A stretch of 64,000 nt of DNA from Verrucomicrobiota bacterium (GTDB lineage: Bacteria > Verrucomicrobiota > Verrucomicrobiia > Limisphaerales > J093): positions 1-64,000 of the forward strand of contig JAKLFY010000024.1 of assembly GCA_022710935.1 (NCBI GenBank), written 5' to 3'. Under the pieces are notes generated by a model. It worked only from the letters and a program-made list of their open reading frames with translations. It made no database searches and was not told where the DNA came from. The position numbers and the translations under genes were made by a program. Positions 9,837 through 18,584 of this stretch are shown here, piece after piece; the first letter of the stretch is position 1, and each line of letters starts with the position of its first letter.

Positions 9837-10436
9837 TCAGTCCTTCAGTTTGGCCGCGATTCCGGCGACATGAGCGCCCTGGAAGCGCGCCTGAGCCAGT
9901 TCCTTGGCGCTGGGCTGACGCGTCCCGTCCGATCCGGCGATTGTGCCAGCGCCCCAGGGCGAGCCGCCTTTCACCTCGCCAAGATCGATCAGGTCGGGAC
10001 ACGAATACGGCAGTCCCACATAGATCATGCCGTGATGGATCAGGGTCGGAACAAAGCTCAGGATCGTGCTCTCGTTGCCCCCGCCAGTGCCTGTGCTGAC
10101 AAAGACGCTGCCGACCTTTCCGATGAGCGCCCCCTTGAGCCACAACTTGCCCGTCTGGTCCAGAAAGTTGCGCATCTGCGCGGCCATGTTGCCGAAGCGG
10201 GTCGGCGTGCCGAAGAGGATGGCGTCGTAGTCGCCCAGTTCGCCCGGATCGGCCACCGGCGCAGGCTGGTCGAGCTTGGCTCCGTGCTGTCGCGCCACAT
10301 CGAGCGGCATGGTTTCCGGCACGCGCTTGAGGGCCACCTCGACACCCTTCACCGAACGCGCCCCTTCTGCGACCGCATTCGCCAACGTTTCGACGTGCCC
10401 GTAGGTCGAGTAGTAGAGAACAAGGACTTTGGTCAT
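9837..10436 (-). CDS. wrbA: NAD(P)H:quinone oxidoreductase (WrbA, flavodoxin fold)
   Basis: The 199-residue length matches WrbA. The FMN phosphate loop is [12 protein letters not shown] at the N-terminus, followed by the family's [24 protein letters not shown] block (in pieces along residues 78-105) and [15 protein letters not shown]. The enzyme carries out two-electron reduction of quinones with NAD(P)H in the cytoplasm, limiting semiquinone stress. MTKVLVLYY (10436) was chosen as start over the ATG seven codons upstream because the beta-1 strand normally begins the protein. It is the first gene of a two-gene unit with the DUF2959 lipoprotein. Confidence 0.95.
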   Translation of the reverse strand: MTKVLVLYYSTYGHVETLANAVAEGARSVKGVEVALKRVPETMPLDVARQHGAKLDQPAPVADPGELGDYDAILFGTPTRFGNMAAQMRNFLDQTGKLWLKGALIGKVGSVFVSTGTGGGNESTILSFVPTLIHHGMIYVGLPYSCPDLIDLGEVKGGSPWGAGTIAGSDGTRQPSAKELAQARFQGAHVAGIAAKLKD

Positions 10437-10574
10437 AAGACTTCTCTCGGTTTTCAAGTTCGATTCGATTGAGGAGACGATGGAGTCAGACCGTCACAAC
10501 CGCAAGCGCGAGTTGTTCCCAGCGACCGTGGGGTGATCCCACCGACGACAGAGCATTACGATGACGATTGGAGC

Positions 10575-10640
10575 GGGGACGTCCTCGTCCCCGACCGATG
10601 GAGTCGCGGAATGTGTTCGCGGGCGACGAGGACGTCGCCC
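10575..10640. repeat. Double hairpin with GACGTCCTCGTC core
   Basis: GGGGACGTCCTCGTCCCC (10575-10592) and GGGCGACGAGGACGTCGCCC (10621-10640) each form a small hairpin, and their 12-base cores are exact reverse complements of each other. The element lies in the 272-bp gap between wrbA and the M28 peptidase gene; nothing else is evident in that gap. It could act as a terminator for the minus-strand peptidase gene. Confidence 0.6.
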
Positions 10641-10708
10641 CTCCGGCGCGGCGGTTGAGCGCCACTTTCCGAGGGCGGTTCTCCGCGCATTCCCGATGCC
10701 AATTCCCG

Positions 10709-12643
10709 TCACTCTTGCATCGGCTTGCGCGGGAGCTTCTCATCGAGCATGGCCGTCTGGTAGACGAACGTCGCCATGACAATCGCAGCCTGCTGAAGGT
10801 CCGGCACGGACGCCCGTTCGCGGACGTCGATGCTGGTGTGATACGAGCGCCAGTATTCGAGCGCGTCCTGAATGAACTGGAAGCCGGGCAGCCCAATCTC
10901 GTCGAACGGGATATGATCCGTCCCGCCCGTGTTCGCGGCAGTGATCGTGTGCGCGCCCAGGTCGCGCAGTGCGTCCAGCCACGGACGGAAGATCGGACGG
11001 AGCGCTTCGTTTCCCTGAAGATAGATTCCGCGGATCCGCCCTGCCCCATTGTCCAGGTTGTAATAGGCGGAGAAGTGCCGATAGTCCGGGCGTTTGACCA
11101 GGGCGCGCCGCGTCGTCGAGCGTGAGGCCTCCTCGGGATGCTGAGCGGCGTCCCTGGGCGAACGCACGGTCTCGGGCCGGGTCCGTTCGGTATAATGGCC
11201 CAGGTGCTGCGCGACGTAGGCTCGCGATCCGAGATAACCCTGTTCCTCACCGGTCCACAGGCCGATGCGAATGGTGCGCCGCGGATTCACATCGAGGCTT
11301 TGAATCAATCGAACCGCCTCGAGACAAACCGCCACACCGGCCGCGTTATCCGTCGCCCCCGTGCCGCTCGCCATCGAGTCGAGGTGCGCCCCCAGCATCA
11401 CGATCTCCTTGCGCCGATCCGTGCCGGGGATCTCGGCCACTGTGTTGTAGCACATCAGATCGTGATCGTGGAATTGGGTCTGGACCTCGACGGCCAGGCG
11501 CACCTTCTCGCCCGCTTCGAGCATGTGGACGAGCCGATTGTACTGCTCGGCCGCCACCACGACCTGGGGCGGCCCCGCGGGCGCATTGGTGGCCCAGGCG
11601 CGCATCGAACGCCACCCTCCCTCCGCGCCCGATTCGGGCAGCACCACCTGTGTCTCGCCCACCAACAAGGCCATCCCGTCCCGCGAACCGCTGATCGACA
11701 CCGTCATCGCCGCGCCTTCACGCACGGCGAACCGCAGACGCGCCGACGGGTCCATCGAGCGGGGCGGGCGGCGGGGCGGCGCATTGGTGCTCACGCTCGG
11801 CGGCGCATTGGAGACCGCGGGGGCCGCCGCGCCCTCGATCGCGGGGGGCCGAGAAGGGGCCGCCCGACCGCCCGGCGGCGCCATATTCGCGGCGGGCGGA
11901 CGCCGACGCGGGCTCGATCGCGTGCCTGGCGGGGCGTTGGCCAATCGCAGCAGATTCGTCTCGTCCTGCCGGGTCGCGAGCGGCCCAAACTGAAGCGGCA
12001 GGTCGCGCGGTGTGCTGACCAGGACAATGGCGCCCTTGAGTTTGCCTTTGTAGTTCTCGAGTTCGGCCTCGCTCTTGTCCCCGATGTACACCGCCTCGCC
12101 GACAATCGGCCAGTCGCAGCCGTGCGACCACGCCTTGGGCCAGGCCACCAGCGGGATGCCCTGAGGCTCGATCACCTGCGCCGAGAAACGCCGGACCGAC
12201 CAGCCGCGTCCAAAGGGCCCCCAGGCCTCGACATGCGCATTGGTCAATCCCCACGCACTCAGTGTGTCGCGGGTCCAGTCGTTCGCGCGCCGGCAATTGG
12301 GCGATCCTGTGAGCCGGGCCCCGATCACGTCGGTCAGGTGCCCGAAGATCTCGGCGACCTGGGATCGGTTGGTGCCTTCGTCGCAAAGCCGCGCCACGGT
12401 CTCCGAGAGCGATGGGAGATCCGCCTGAGCCGGATTGTTCGTCGCCGATCGGTCAGTTGGACCGGGCTGCGCCTGGATCGTCGCCAACGCGGCGAGCAAT
12501 GCCCCCCAAAAAACTCCAGTCCTTAGCCCGGATTTCTCACCACCGGGAAGATGACAACGAAATCTGGGATGTGGCAAAACCGCGCCCAGACAGGGGAAAA
12601 CGAGGCTCGGAGGATTTCCCAAGCCACGCTGGTCTGGCGACAT
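10709..12643 (-). CDS. M28-family zinc aminopeptidase-like protein, start uncertain
   Basis: The catalytic region shows the M28 (Leu aminopeptidase/PSMA-type) ligands: GAHLDSMASGTGATDNAAG (His and bridging Asp), WTGEEQG (catalytic Glu and Zn Glu), YYNLDNGAG (Asp) and GGTDHIPFDEIG (His). An insert between residues about 130 and 330 resembles a PA (protease-associated) domain with a Pro/Ala-rich, low-complexity segment. A hydrophobic signal stretch (VFWGALLAALATIQAQ) indicates export. No start codon lies directly before that stretch; the sequence upstream is a repeat (12523-12763). The ATG at 12643, inside the repeat, is the nearest in-frame start and may not be the original one. Confidence 0.85.
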   Translation of the reverse strand: MSPDQRGLGNPPSLVFPCLGAVLPHPRFRCHLPGGEKSGLRTGVFWGALLAALATIQAQPGPTDRSATNNPAQADLPSLSETVARLCDEGTNRSQVAEIFGHLTDVIGARLTGSPNCRRANDWTRDTLSAWGLTNAHVEAWGPFGRGWSVRRFSAQVIEPQGIPLVAWPKAWSHGCDWPIVGEAVYIGDKSEAELENYKGKLKGAIVLVSTPRDLPLQFGPLATRQDETNLLRLANAPPGTRSSPRRRPPAANMAPPGGRAAPSRPPAIEGAAAPAVSNAPPSVSTNAPPRRPPRSMDPSARLRFAVREGAAMTVSISGSRDGMALLVGETQVVLPESGAEGGWRSMRAWATNAPAGPPQVVVAAEQYNRLVHMLEAGEKVRLAVEVQTQFHDHDLMCYNTVAEIPGTDRRKEIVMLGAHLDSMASGTGATDNAAGVAVCLEAVRLIQSLDVNPRRTIRIGLWTGEEQGYLGSRAYVAQHLGHYTERTRPETVRSPRDAAQHPEEASRSTTRRALVKRPDYRHFSAYYNLDNGAGRIRGIYLQGNEALRPIFRPWLDALRDLGAHTITAANTGGTDHIPFDEIGLPGFQFIQDALEYWRSYHTSIDVRERASVPDLQQAAIVMATFVYQTAMLDEKLPRKPMQE

Positions 12644-12763
12644 TCTGTTGCCCCGGTGGTCCCCGCCACTCGGGCGCGGTTTTGCTTTTCTAGCGCGCAT
12701 GGCTGTCTCTCTGGATGACATCGGCTTCGCGTGGTACAAAACCTGGTGAGAAATGCGCGTTAG
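12523..12763. repeat. Composite inverted repeat overlapping the M28 gene start
   Basis: Outer arms of 19 bases (12523-12541, TTAGCCCGGATTTCTCACC; 12745-12763, GGTGAGAAATGCGCGTTAG) are imperfect inverted repeats of the border-repeat family. Nested inside is a 120-bp element (12570-12689) with perfect 14-base terminal inverted repeats GCAAAACCGCGCCC / GGGCGCGGTTTTGC. The latter element recurs at 18417-18536. Confidence 0.75.
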
Positions 12764-12816
12764 CCCGGACACTTCACGGCGCGGCCGAGTGATGGAGAGT
12801 GGTTTCATTGTGGGAT

Positions 12817-14493
12817 TCACTGTGGGGAACCGGCATCGAGGATCTGCCCGTCTCCGAGCAACCGCTCGCGCAGTTTGGGATAGGGCACATCCTGAACGGC
12901 CACGGCGCCGTCCAGGGCCAATGCCGCGGCCGTCGCGGCGCTCTGACCCAGGATCATGAAGACAGGTTCCATCCGGATCGACCCGAACGCGATGTGCGAG
13001 CTCGAGACGCACACGGGCACCAGGAGGTTCTCGGCCTGTCCGCGCTTGGGCACGAGCGCGCCATACGCAATTGCGTAGGGCCCTTTGGTCGGCACGCCAA
13101 TGTCGCCCTCGTTCTGCACCTGCCCCTCGGGCGTGATGTAGCGCTGCACGTTATGGGAATCGATCGTGTACGAACCCATGCCGACGGAGTCGGGCGTGGG
13201 GCGCTTCTTGAGCAGTTCGTTCTCGGTCATGACAGAGTGCCCAATCATGCGCCGCGCCTCGCGGACGTAGATCTGATGAGGCCAGCCGCCGTTGTCCTTG
13301 AACTCGTCCGCGGCCAGCCCCCAGCGCCGCATCCTCTCGCGGACCTCCGCGGGCACGCGCGCATCGTTGGCGATGAAATAGAACCAGCCCTTCTGGTAGT
13401 TTTCGTGCTCTTCGAGAATCTCGCGGCGCCGCTCGTAACTCGCCTCGGGATAATCGTAGTTCTGACCAATGTTGTCGGTGCTCATCGGCCCGTGATTGTT
13501 CGTGTCCGTCTTGCGGTTCGGGATCGGGTCGAACTTGTCGAAGGTCTCGCGCCAGCCGGCGTCAAAGATCCGCGCCAGCAGTTCGTACTGCCCGGGATCG
13601 TAGCCCGCGGGCCTGGGAAAAGGGATGCGATTGTCCGGATGATCGCTCAGGCACACGCGGTAGCAATACGCTTGGACTCGACGGTCGCCCTGGCCGTACT
13701 CGCCCGGCGGCGCACTGCTGATGCGGGGCAGCACCCCGCTCCGAGGGTCGCCCGGCACGACGTAGGGACTGATCGGCTGGCTGAGCACGCCGAAATGATG
13801 CCGGTGATGCAGGACGCCGGTCTGCACTCCGTTCCACTGTTCGTCATAGACGCTGCGCGCCTCTCGCCCGACGTGGTAGGAAACCCCCGCCGCCGCCATC
13901 AGGTCGCCTTCATAGGTCGCATCGATGAACATGCGGCCTGCAAACGTCCTGCCACTGAGCGTGGTGATCGAGGCGACGCGCGCCCCCTGCTTCGCGACCC
14001 CTCGGGTGCGGTCGAGCCACTCGCCGCGGTGCACGGGAATCTCATGCTCGCGCACAAAATCCTCGAAAATGCGCTCGGCCACATGCGGTTCGAAAATCCA
14101 CATCGTGCGCTGAGCGCCGTCGATGGCCGGAGTGCCCTGTCCTTTGTTGCCATACGCCTCCTTCTTCTGCCAGATCCAGGCGTCCGGTTTGTCGTAGTGC
14201 CGCCACACACGATGATAAAACTCGCGGGCGAGCCCGCCGATCACCGCTTTGTTGCCCGTGTCCGTAAAACCAAGACCGCCGCTGGAAAGGCCGCCCAGAT
14301 GCCGGTCCGGACACACGATGACGACGGACTTGCCCATCCGCCTGGCCTGCACCGCGGCCATGACCCCGGCCGCAGTGCCGCCATAAACGACAAGGTCCGT
14401 CCCGGCGCCCATGGCCCCGACCTCGAAAAGCAGGCCGCAGAGAAAGCCCCGCCACACCGCGGCGGCCCGGACGCCGCCTCTGGGCGAGCGCAT
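12817..14493 (-). CDS. Exported FAD-dependent oxidoreductase (FAD_oxidored type)
   Basis: This is a 558-residue protein. After a signal-like segment (residues 1-30, VWRGFLCGLLFEVGAMG) comes a Rossmann dinucleotide motif VVYGGTAAGVMAAVQARRMG and HLGGLSSGGLGFTD, typical of the FAD_oxidored family (PF12831) common in Planctomycetota and Verrucomicrobiota. The second FAD segment is IDATYEGDLMAAAG, and the C-terminal SSHIAFGSIRMEPVFMILGQSAATAA closes the FAD site. Its substrate is unknown, often presumed to be a carbohydrate. The start at MRSPRGG (14493) is preferred: the longer start at 14547 (MFERI) falls in a sequence shared with repeat copies near 37927. Confidence 0.88.
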   Translation of the reverse strand: MRSPRGGVRAAAVWRGFLCGLLFEVGAMGAGTDLVVYGGTAAGVMAAVQARRMGKSVVIVCPDRHLGGLSSGGLGFTDTGNKAVIGGLAREFYHRVWRHYDKPDAWIWQKKEAYGNKGQGTPAIDGAQRTMWIFEPHVAERIFEDFVREHEIPVHRGEWLDRTRGVAKQGARVASITTLSGRTFAGRMFIDATYEGDLMAAAGVSYHVGREARSVYDEQWNGVQTGVLHHRHHFGVLSQPISPYVVPGDPRSGVLPRISSAPPGEYGQGDRRVQAYCYRVCLSDHPDNRIPFPRPAGYDPGQYELLARIFDAGWRETFDKFDPIPNRKTDTNNHGPMSTDNIGQNYDYPEASYERRREILEEHENYQKGWFYFIANDARVPAEVRERMRRWGLAADEFKDNGGWPHQIYVREARRMIGHSVMTENELLKKRPTPDSVGMGSYTIDSHNVQRYITPEGQVQNEGDIGVPTKGPYAIAYGALVPKRGQAENLLVPVCVSSSHIAFGSIRMEPVFMILGQSAATAAALALDGAVAVQDVPYPKLRERLLGDGQILDAGSPQ

Positions 14494-14545
14494 GCGTTCA
14501 CGTCTTCGCGTTTCCGGCTTCGTGATGATCATGATCCGCTCAAAC

Positions 14546-14555
14546 ATGCGGGCTA
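14546..14555. repeat. Border-repeat arm supplying the pseudopilin stop
   Basis: ATGCGGGCTA is a single arm of the border-repeat family. Read on the minus strand it is TAGCCCGCAT, whose TAG is the stop codon of the pseudopilin gene. The following minus-strand bases (GTTTGAGCGG) also occur next to the repeat at 37849-37923. Confidence 0.55.
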
Positions 14556-15467
14556 GTCCCCGGCCACCATCGTCCACATGCCTCTCGGCGCGTTGGTGGT
14601 CCCGCGACCGACGGTTTCGGTGACTTTATGAATCGACACATGGCCGTCGTGAAAGAGGTAGTTGAAGCGCCGTGCGTGCAATCCGTAAGCAGCCAGGCCG
14701 TAACCGATGGCATTGAATGACGTGGCGCGCCCGAGTTGGACGCAATCGGGGGTCAGATTCCCGGGCACTCCATAGCCCGGGCCAGCGCAAAACGACGGCC
14801 AGTCGTTGCCGGCCGCGTTGCGGCCGTTGGGCAACTCCGCCAGCAGGATCGTTCCGGCGGGATCTTCGACCGCACTCTCCTTGTAGCCCCGCGGTTCCCA
14901 GTCGGGCAGTGCGCCCGGCGCGCTCCCGCGCAGGTTATAATACAGGCCCACCCCGTATTGAGCCGGAGGCAGCCCGGACGTCCCGGACGTCAGAATGAAG
15001 GACGGCCCGGCCCAGTTCAGGGCGTAGGTGCGGCGACGGCTGAATGAAGCGTACTCGATGCTGATCTCGATGCGGTCGGCGGGGCACTTGAGAATCTTGG
15101 GGATGGTGCCGGGATCGGCGACGGCGCCCGAAATGCCGAGGATCAGATCCGCCTCCGGGGCGGTTCCGCCGATGTACCTGTGGATGTAATCGTCCCACGA
15201 CAACTGGTACTGGAAATCGCCCGTCGAGTAGGCGGCGGGCGGGTACTGATCGTCGCGCTCGGCCGAGAACAGGGCGAACCCGAGTCCGAGCTGCTTCATC
15301 TGGGCGGTGCATTTGAGCCGTTGCGCGCGGGACTTGGCGCCCGAGAGCGCCGGCAGCAAAAGGCTGGCCAGGATGGCGATGATCGCGATGACGACCAGAA
15401 GCTCGATCAACGTGAACGCGAGCATCCCCCGGGCGGGCGTCGCCAACGCGCCTTCCTCGCGCCTCAT
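14553..15467 (-). CDS. Type II pseudopilin-like protein with H-X9-DG motif
   Basis: This is a 304-residue protein with a class-III signal: RG^[23 protein letters not shown] is a prepilin peptidase site followed by the N-methylation/assembly helix. The C-terminal [12 protein letters not shown] fits the H-X9-DG signature of the large prepilin-like families of Verrucomicrobiota and Planctomycetota. These are surface or periplasmic proteins of mostly unknown role; many copies per genome are usual. The start at MRREEG (15467) gives a short leader; a longer leader from 15539 is possible. The stop is provided by a repeat arm. The FAD oxidoreductase follows on the same strand after about 60 bp. Confidence 0.9.
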   Translation of the reverse strand: MRREEGALATPARGMLAFTLIELLVVIAIIAILASLLLPALSGAKSRAQRLKCTAQMKQLGLGFALFSAERDDQYPPAAYSTGDFQYQLSWDDYIHRYIGGTAPEADLILGISGAVADPGTIPKILKCPADRIEISIEYASFSRRRTYALNWAGPSFILTSGTSGLPPAQYGVGLYYNLRGSAPGALPDWEPRGYKESAVEDPAGTILLAELPNGRNAAGNDWPSFCAGPGYGVPGNLTPDCVQLGRATSFNAIGYGLAAYGLHARRFNYLFHDGHVSIHKVTETVGRGTTNAPRGMWTMVAGD

Positions 15468-15585
15468 CCTGGCCGCGGCTCCAGTCGCCCCAAGAAGATC
15501 AGGCACAGCGGCACAGCCAAATGGCGAGGGAGAGTGCATAATCGCAGTTCACGATTCGAGGGCGCTCGAGCCGCGCCATTCGCTC

Positions 15586-16149
15586 TCAGGGATCGCCGGG
15601 CGGACGCCCGACGGTCTTTTCGAGTTCGAAATAAATGCCGTCGTACATATTCCACAGGAAGTAACGCAGCGCGTTCCGGAACGGCAACAGATTCCTGAAC
15701 CGATGGCGCCAGGTCGTGCTGTCGGCGTAGAGTCTCGCCTCGCGGAGCGCGAAGCGGATGCTCGAGTAAAAGTTGTAGGGGTGGTCTTCGACGAAGTAAT
15801 TCAGGCTGTGTTCGGTGAAGAAGTGCTTGTGCGTCGGATCCTGCAGGGCCCAGTCCGTCTTGGCGTACGGGACATAGATCCGCAGCCGCCCCCCCGGACG
15901 CAGGATGCGATGGAATTCGGCCATCACCCGCGGGATATCGTCCAGATGCTCGAGGACATTATCGAGCAGGATCTCATCCGCGACGTCCGCATCGAACGGG
16001 TACGGAACCACGTCGAGATCGAAGCGACGGTCCGCCCGGACGTGAGGCGAGATGTCGCAGTTCACGTAGTCCGGCAGGTACTTGCGTCCGCAACCCAGGT
16101 TGATCTTCAAGCCAGGGGGGACTCTAGGGACGCCCATGCCGTCCATCAA
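15586..16149 (-). CDS. Class I SAM-dependent methyltransferase
   Basis: This 187-residue protein has motif I as KINLGCG, the acidic residue after beta-2 in VNCDIS, EILLDNVLEHLDD as motif II/III (LEHLDD is common in Methyltransf_11 proteins linked to glycan biosynthesis) and LRPGGRLRIYVPY. The C-terminal FYFELEKTV region is similar to methyltransferases found in polysaccharide clusters, which suggests, but does not prove, a sugar substrate. The start overlaps the end of the DUF2085 gene by 26 bases (ATG 16149) or 14 bases (ATG 16137), so it is the third gene of the operon that begins at 17930. Confidence 0.88.
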   Translation of the reverse strand: MMDGMGVPRVPPGLKINLGCGRKYLPDYVNCDISPHVRADRRFDLDVVPYPFDADVADEILLDNVLEHLDDIPRVMAEFHRILRPGGRLRIYVPYAKTDWALQDPTHKHFFTEHSLNYFVEDHPYNFYSSIRFALREARLYADSTTWRHRFRNLLPFRNALRYFLWNMYDGIYFELEKTVGRPPGDP

Positions 16150-16759
16150 GGCGAATCAGGTTCGAATCAGGTGCGCGCCACACGGTCGCCACGACATTCC
16201 AGACGACCAGGAGCGTCAGGATCAGCGCCCCGGCCGCGATGCCGGCCGCGAGAACACCGGCTGCAATCGCCCCGCCAGAATCGCCAACGACGGGCAGAAC
16301 AACGGCCGCCGCGCCCAGCCCGATCACGTAGCACCCGGCCCCGGCCCGACCGCGAATCCGCAGGCGAGAGAGGCCCGGCGCGCCCGCTCCACCGGACCTC
16401 GGGGGCGACTCGACCCGCTCCGAGCCGGTCCCGATGCCAAAGACGGTCATCGGCCAAAGCGTGAGAAAGAGAACCACGGCGGCCCCGAACACCAGGCCGC
16501 TGATCGTCCGGGCTTCCGGTCCGTTCCCGATCCAGTGCAGGCCGCACGGCGCCATGGCCACCAGGAACACTCCATGCAGCCAGAGAAACCATCCTTCGAG
16601 TCGTGGACGAAACCAGACCAGGAGCGCCGCGGCCAGGACCGCACCGATGTACAAACCTGTGCACCGCTGACAGACCGGCAGGGGCAGGCCGCCTGGGAGC
16701 CACGTGTGGTCGATTTGCTGGCCGCAGAGGTGGCTGAAGACATGAAACAAGGTGTCCAT
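16124..16759 (-). CDS. DUF2085 integral membrane protein
   Basis: This is a 211-residue protein. The N-terminal block FSHLCGQQIDHTW...LPVCQRCTGLYIG is the DUF2085 signature, with three conserved cysteines suggesting a metal or redox site at the membrane face. About five transmembrane helices follow (near 30-50, 55-75, 80-105, 150-170 and 180-205). The start at MDTLFHVF (16759) is chosen because it opens the conserved block and lies 13 bp after the PD40 gene stop. Function unknown; it belongs to the PD40/DUF2085/methyltransferase operon. Confidence 0.88.
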   Translation of the reverse strand: MDTLFHVFSHLCGQQIDHTWLPGGLPLPVCQRCTGLYIGAVLAAALLVWFRPRLEGWFLWLHGVFLVAMAPCGLHWIGNGPEARTISGLVFGAAVVLFLTLWPMTVFGIGTGSERVESPPRSGGAGAPGLSRLRIRGRAGAGCYVIGLGAAAVVLPVVGDSGGAIAAGVLAAGIAAGALILTLLVVWNVVATVWRAPDSNLIRLDGRHGRP

Positions 16760-16772
16760 GGCGGTCTCGGAG

Positions 16773-17930
16773 TCAATCCAGCGCGTCCGGCGGCCAGGGA
16801 ACAGGCACGCGCGTGACCTTCCGCTCCGGATCGGAGAGGTCGACAAGGAACAACGCGCAATCGCTCTTGGCAACCTGAGCATCCCCGGCGACGAGGTAGG
16901 TGCTGGCGATGGCCAGGGTCTTGCCATCGTGCGACACGCTCGGTTGAAAACACCAGGCCCCCGCCCCCTCGCCCGACTTTATCCGTCCGATCAGAGGCAC
17001 ACGACGCGGTTGGCCATCCGGAAACGGGAGTTCGAGAATCCCGGCCTCGATGTCCGTGTCGCCTTTCGTCTTTTTCCAGTAGGGTGCATAGGCCGTCTGA
17101 TTTTGCGTGGAGATGGCAAAGACACTGACGTTGACCTCCTCGCCTTCTCCACCAAGCGCCACCCGCCGCTTCACTTCGCCCCCCTCGAGAAACAGCACCT
17201 GCGGGGGGTCTTCCTGATGGCCGATGGCCCATTTGCCGTCGGGCGAAACCGCGGCCAACTCGACATCCTTCAGCGACTCGTCCAACTCGAACCGGGCGGT
17301 CGGCTTCAGCTCCCATGTGTCAGCATCGATAAGCCCGAACTCCCACTTCGAATCGTCCTCGTCGATCTGGGACAAATAGAACGCCCGATCGCCGCCGGGC
17401 GAGGCATGGGGCACAATGTCCTTGGACACGGCGCGCTGGCTGACTTCGCCTGTGAGCAGATTGACGCGCACGAGCGTGTTGGATTCGCCGCGCAGGAACA
17501 GATGGCCGCCGGCGGTTGCCAGCGGCATCCGCATCTGGCTGACACCCTCATCCAGGCCTTCCAAGTGAATGAACCGTGTCGGCCCGACATGCCCGTACGG
17601 CAGAACCGCCAGGTCCAAATCATCGTCCTCGACGTCGCGTCCCCAGCTCACGAGGATATGGCGCCCATCCGCCAGCCATTGGGCGCGAATCAACGCCGGC
17701 TCTCCTCGAGACGAGTCGGACTGGTGCTCTTGGGGAACGAACAGCGTGGTGGTTGCGCGCGTGCTCCGATCATAGAGACCGACGCCGTACGCTTGCGCCT
17801 CCGGATCGTACGTGGAAAACAGCACCTTCGAGTCGTCGGGACTGAACGAGGTGCAGGCAATGATAAAGACGACCAACGCGGCCAGGGCGGTCAGGCTCAG
17901 AATGCCGCTCGATAATGGCTGGACTTTCAT
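16773..17930 (-). CDS. PD40/beta-propeller lipoprotein-like protein
   Basis: This 385-residue protein starts with a hydrophobic helix ending VVFIIAC, a plausible lipobox, so it may be lipid-anchored. The rest reads as TolB-like blades: CTSFSPDDSKVLFSTYD, AAVSPDGKWAIGHQ, QPSVSHDGKTLAIAST. It probably binds a partner protein rather than acting as an enzyme. It is the first gene of the minus-strand operon with DUF2085 and the methyltransferase. The 654-bp region upstream (17931-18584) holds only repeats. Confidence 0.82.
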   Translation of the reverse strand: MKVQPLSSGILSLTALAALVVFIIACTSFSPDDSKVLFSTYDPEAQAYGVGLYDRSTRATTTLFVPQEHQSDSSRGEPALIRAQWLADGRHILVSWGRDVEDDDLDLAVLPYGHVGPTRFIHLEGLDEGVSQMRMPLATAGGHLFLRGESNTLVRVNLLTGEVSQRAVSKDIVPHASPGGDRAFYLSQIDEDDSKWEFGLIDADTWELKPTARFELDESLKDVELAAVSPDGKWAIGHQEDPPQVLFLEGGEVKRRVALGGEGEEVNVSVFAISTQNQTAYAPYWKKTKGDTDIEAGILELPFPDGQPRRVPLIGRIKSGEGAGAWCFQPSVSHDGKTLAIASTYLVAGDAQVAKSDCALFLVDLSDPERKVTRVPVPWPPDALD

Positions 17931-18221
17931 AGGTCAGAGTTGTTGCAGACCGCGGCCCGCCTCGCTCCACCAGGCGCGGTCCGCGCCTGTGCCGAAAGAC
18001 GCTCCTGGGTCCGATCCGGACGATCTCTACCACAAACGCCTCGGCATGGGTAATTGGTTTTTTTGTCATCCGGATTGCCGACGTCGATGGACGATCGATC
18101 GACTGCTGCTCCCCAGGGCCGGCACTCGCCGAGCAACCCGGCGTAAACCGGTCTGAGCCGCGCTTCATGGACAACATTGACAGTTAACGGTTGAATGGGC
18201 ACGGGGACCATGAACCGGTCT

Positions 18222-18297
18222 GTAGCCGCCGACGTGAGTCGGCGCTAATCCCTGCCTTTGACGGAGCGAGATGGCGCGGACTTACGTCCGCGGCTAC
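18222..18297. repeat. Inverted repeat of GTAGCCGC-type units
   Basis: GTAGCCGCCGACGTGAGTCG (begins 18222) and CGCGGACTTACGTCCGCGGC (begins 18275) are the two arms of a 23-base inverted repeat with three mismatches. Each arm is itself nearly palindromic. The 17931-18584 gap otherwise contains the 120-bp element at 18417-18536 and no credible gene. Confidence 0.65.
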
Positions 18298-18416
18298 GCG
18301 CGCCAAATCCAGTTGCCAGCGCACCGCAGCGCGGCGTACGGTGCTGCCCGCATGTTCCATCGAGTCAGGACCACAGCGGAGCCGAAAACTCCAAAACGTG
18401 GACTCACGCGGGCTGG

Positions 18417-18536
18417 AAAAGCAAAACCGCGCCCGAGCCGAGAGATCGAGGAATGAAACGCACCACTCAGATGGCAGAACGCATCGAGAACTGTCAGGGA
18501 ACTCCCAGTTCCACTTCTGGGCGCGGTTTTGCCACA
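18417..18536. repeat. 120-bp element with 14-bp terminal inverted repeats, copy 2
   Basis: The ends AAAAGCAAAACCGCGCCCGA and CTGGGCGCGGTTTTGCCACA match the ends of the element at 12570-12689 (reverse orientation there) exactly over about 20 bases. Both copies are 120 bp. The 80-base interiors show no clear similarity. In both places the element lies directly upstream of, and in the same orientation to, a gene for an exported hydrolase. Confidence 0.75.
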
Positions 18537-18584
18537 GCCCGGAAATCTGTGTCCTCGTCCCGGCATCCGATTTGCGGGCTCGCC

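Noticed and set aside
12799-14556. 585-codon open frame on the plus strand
   Set aside because: Antisense shadow of the FAD oxidoreductase, whose Rossmann motifs are clear on the other strand.
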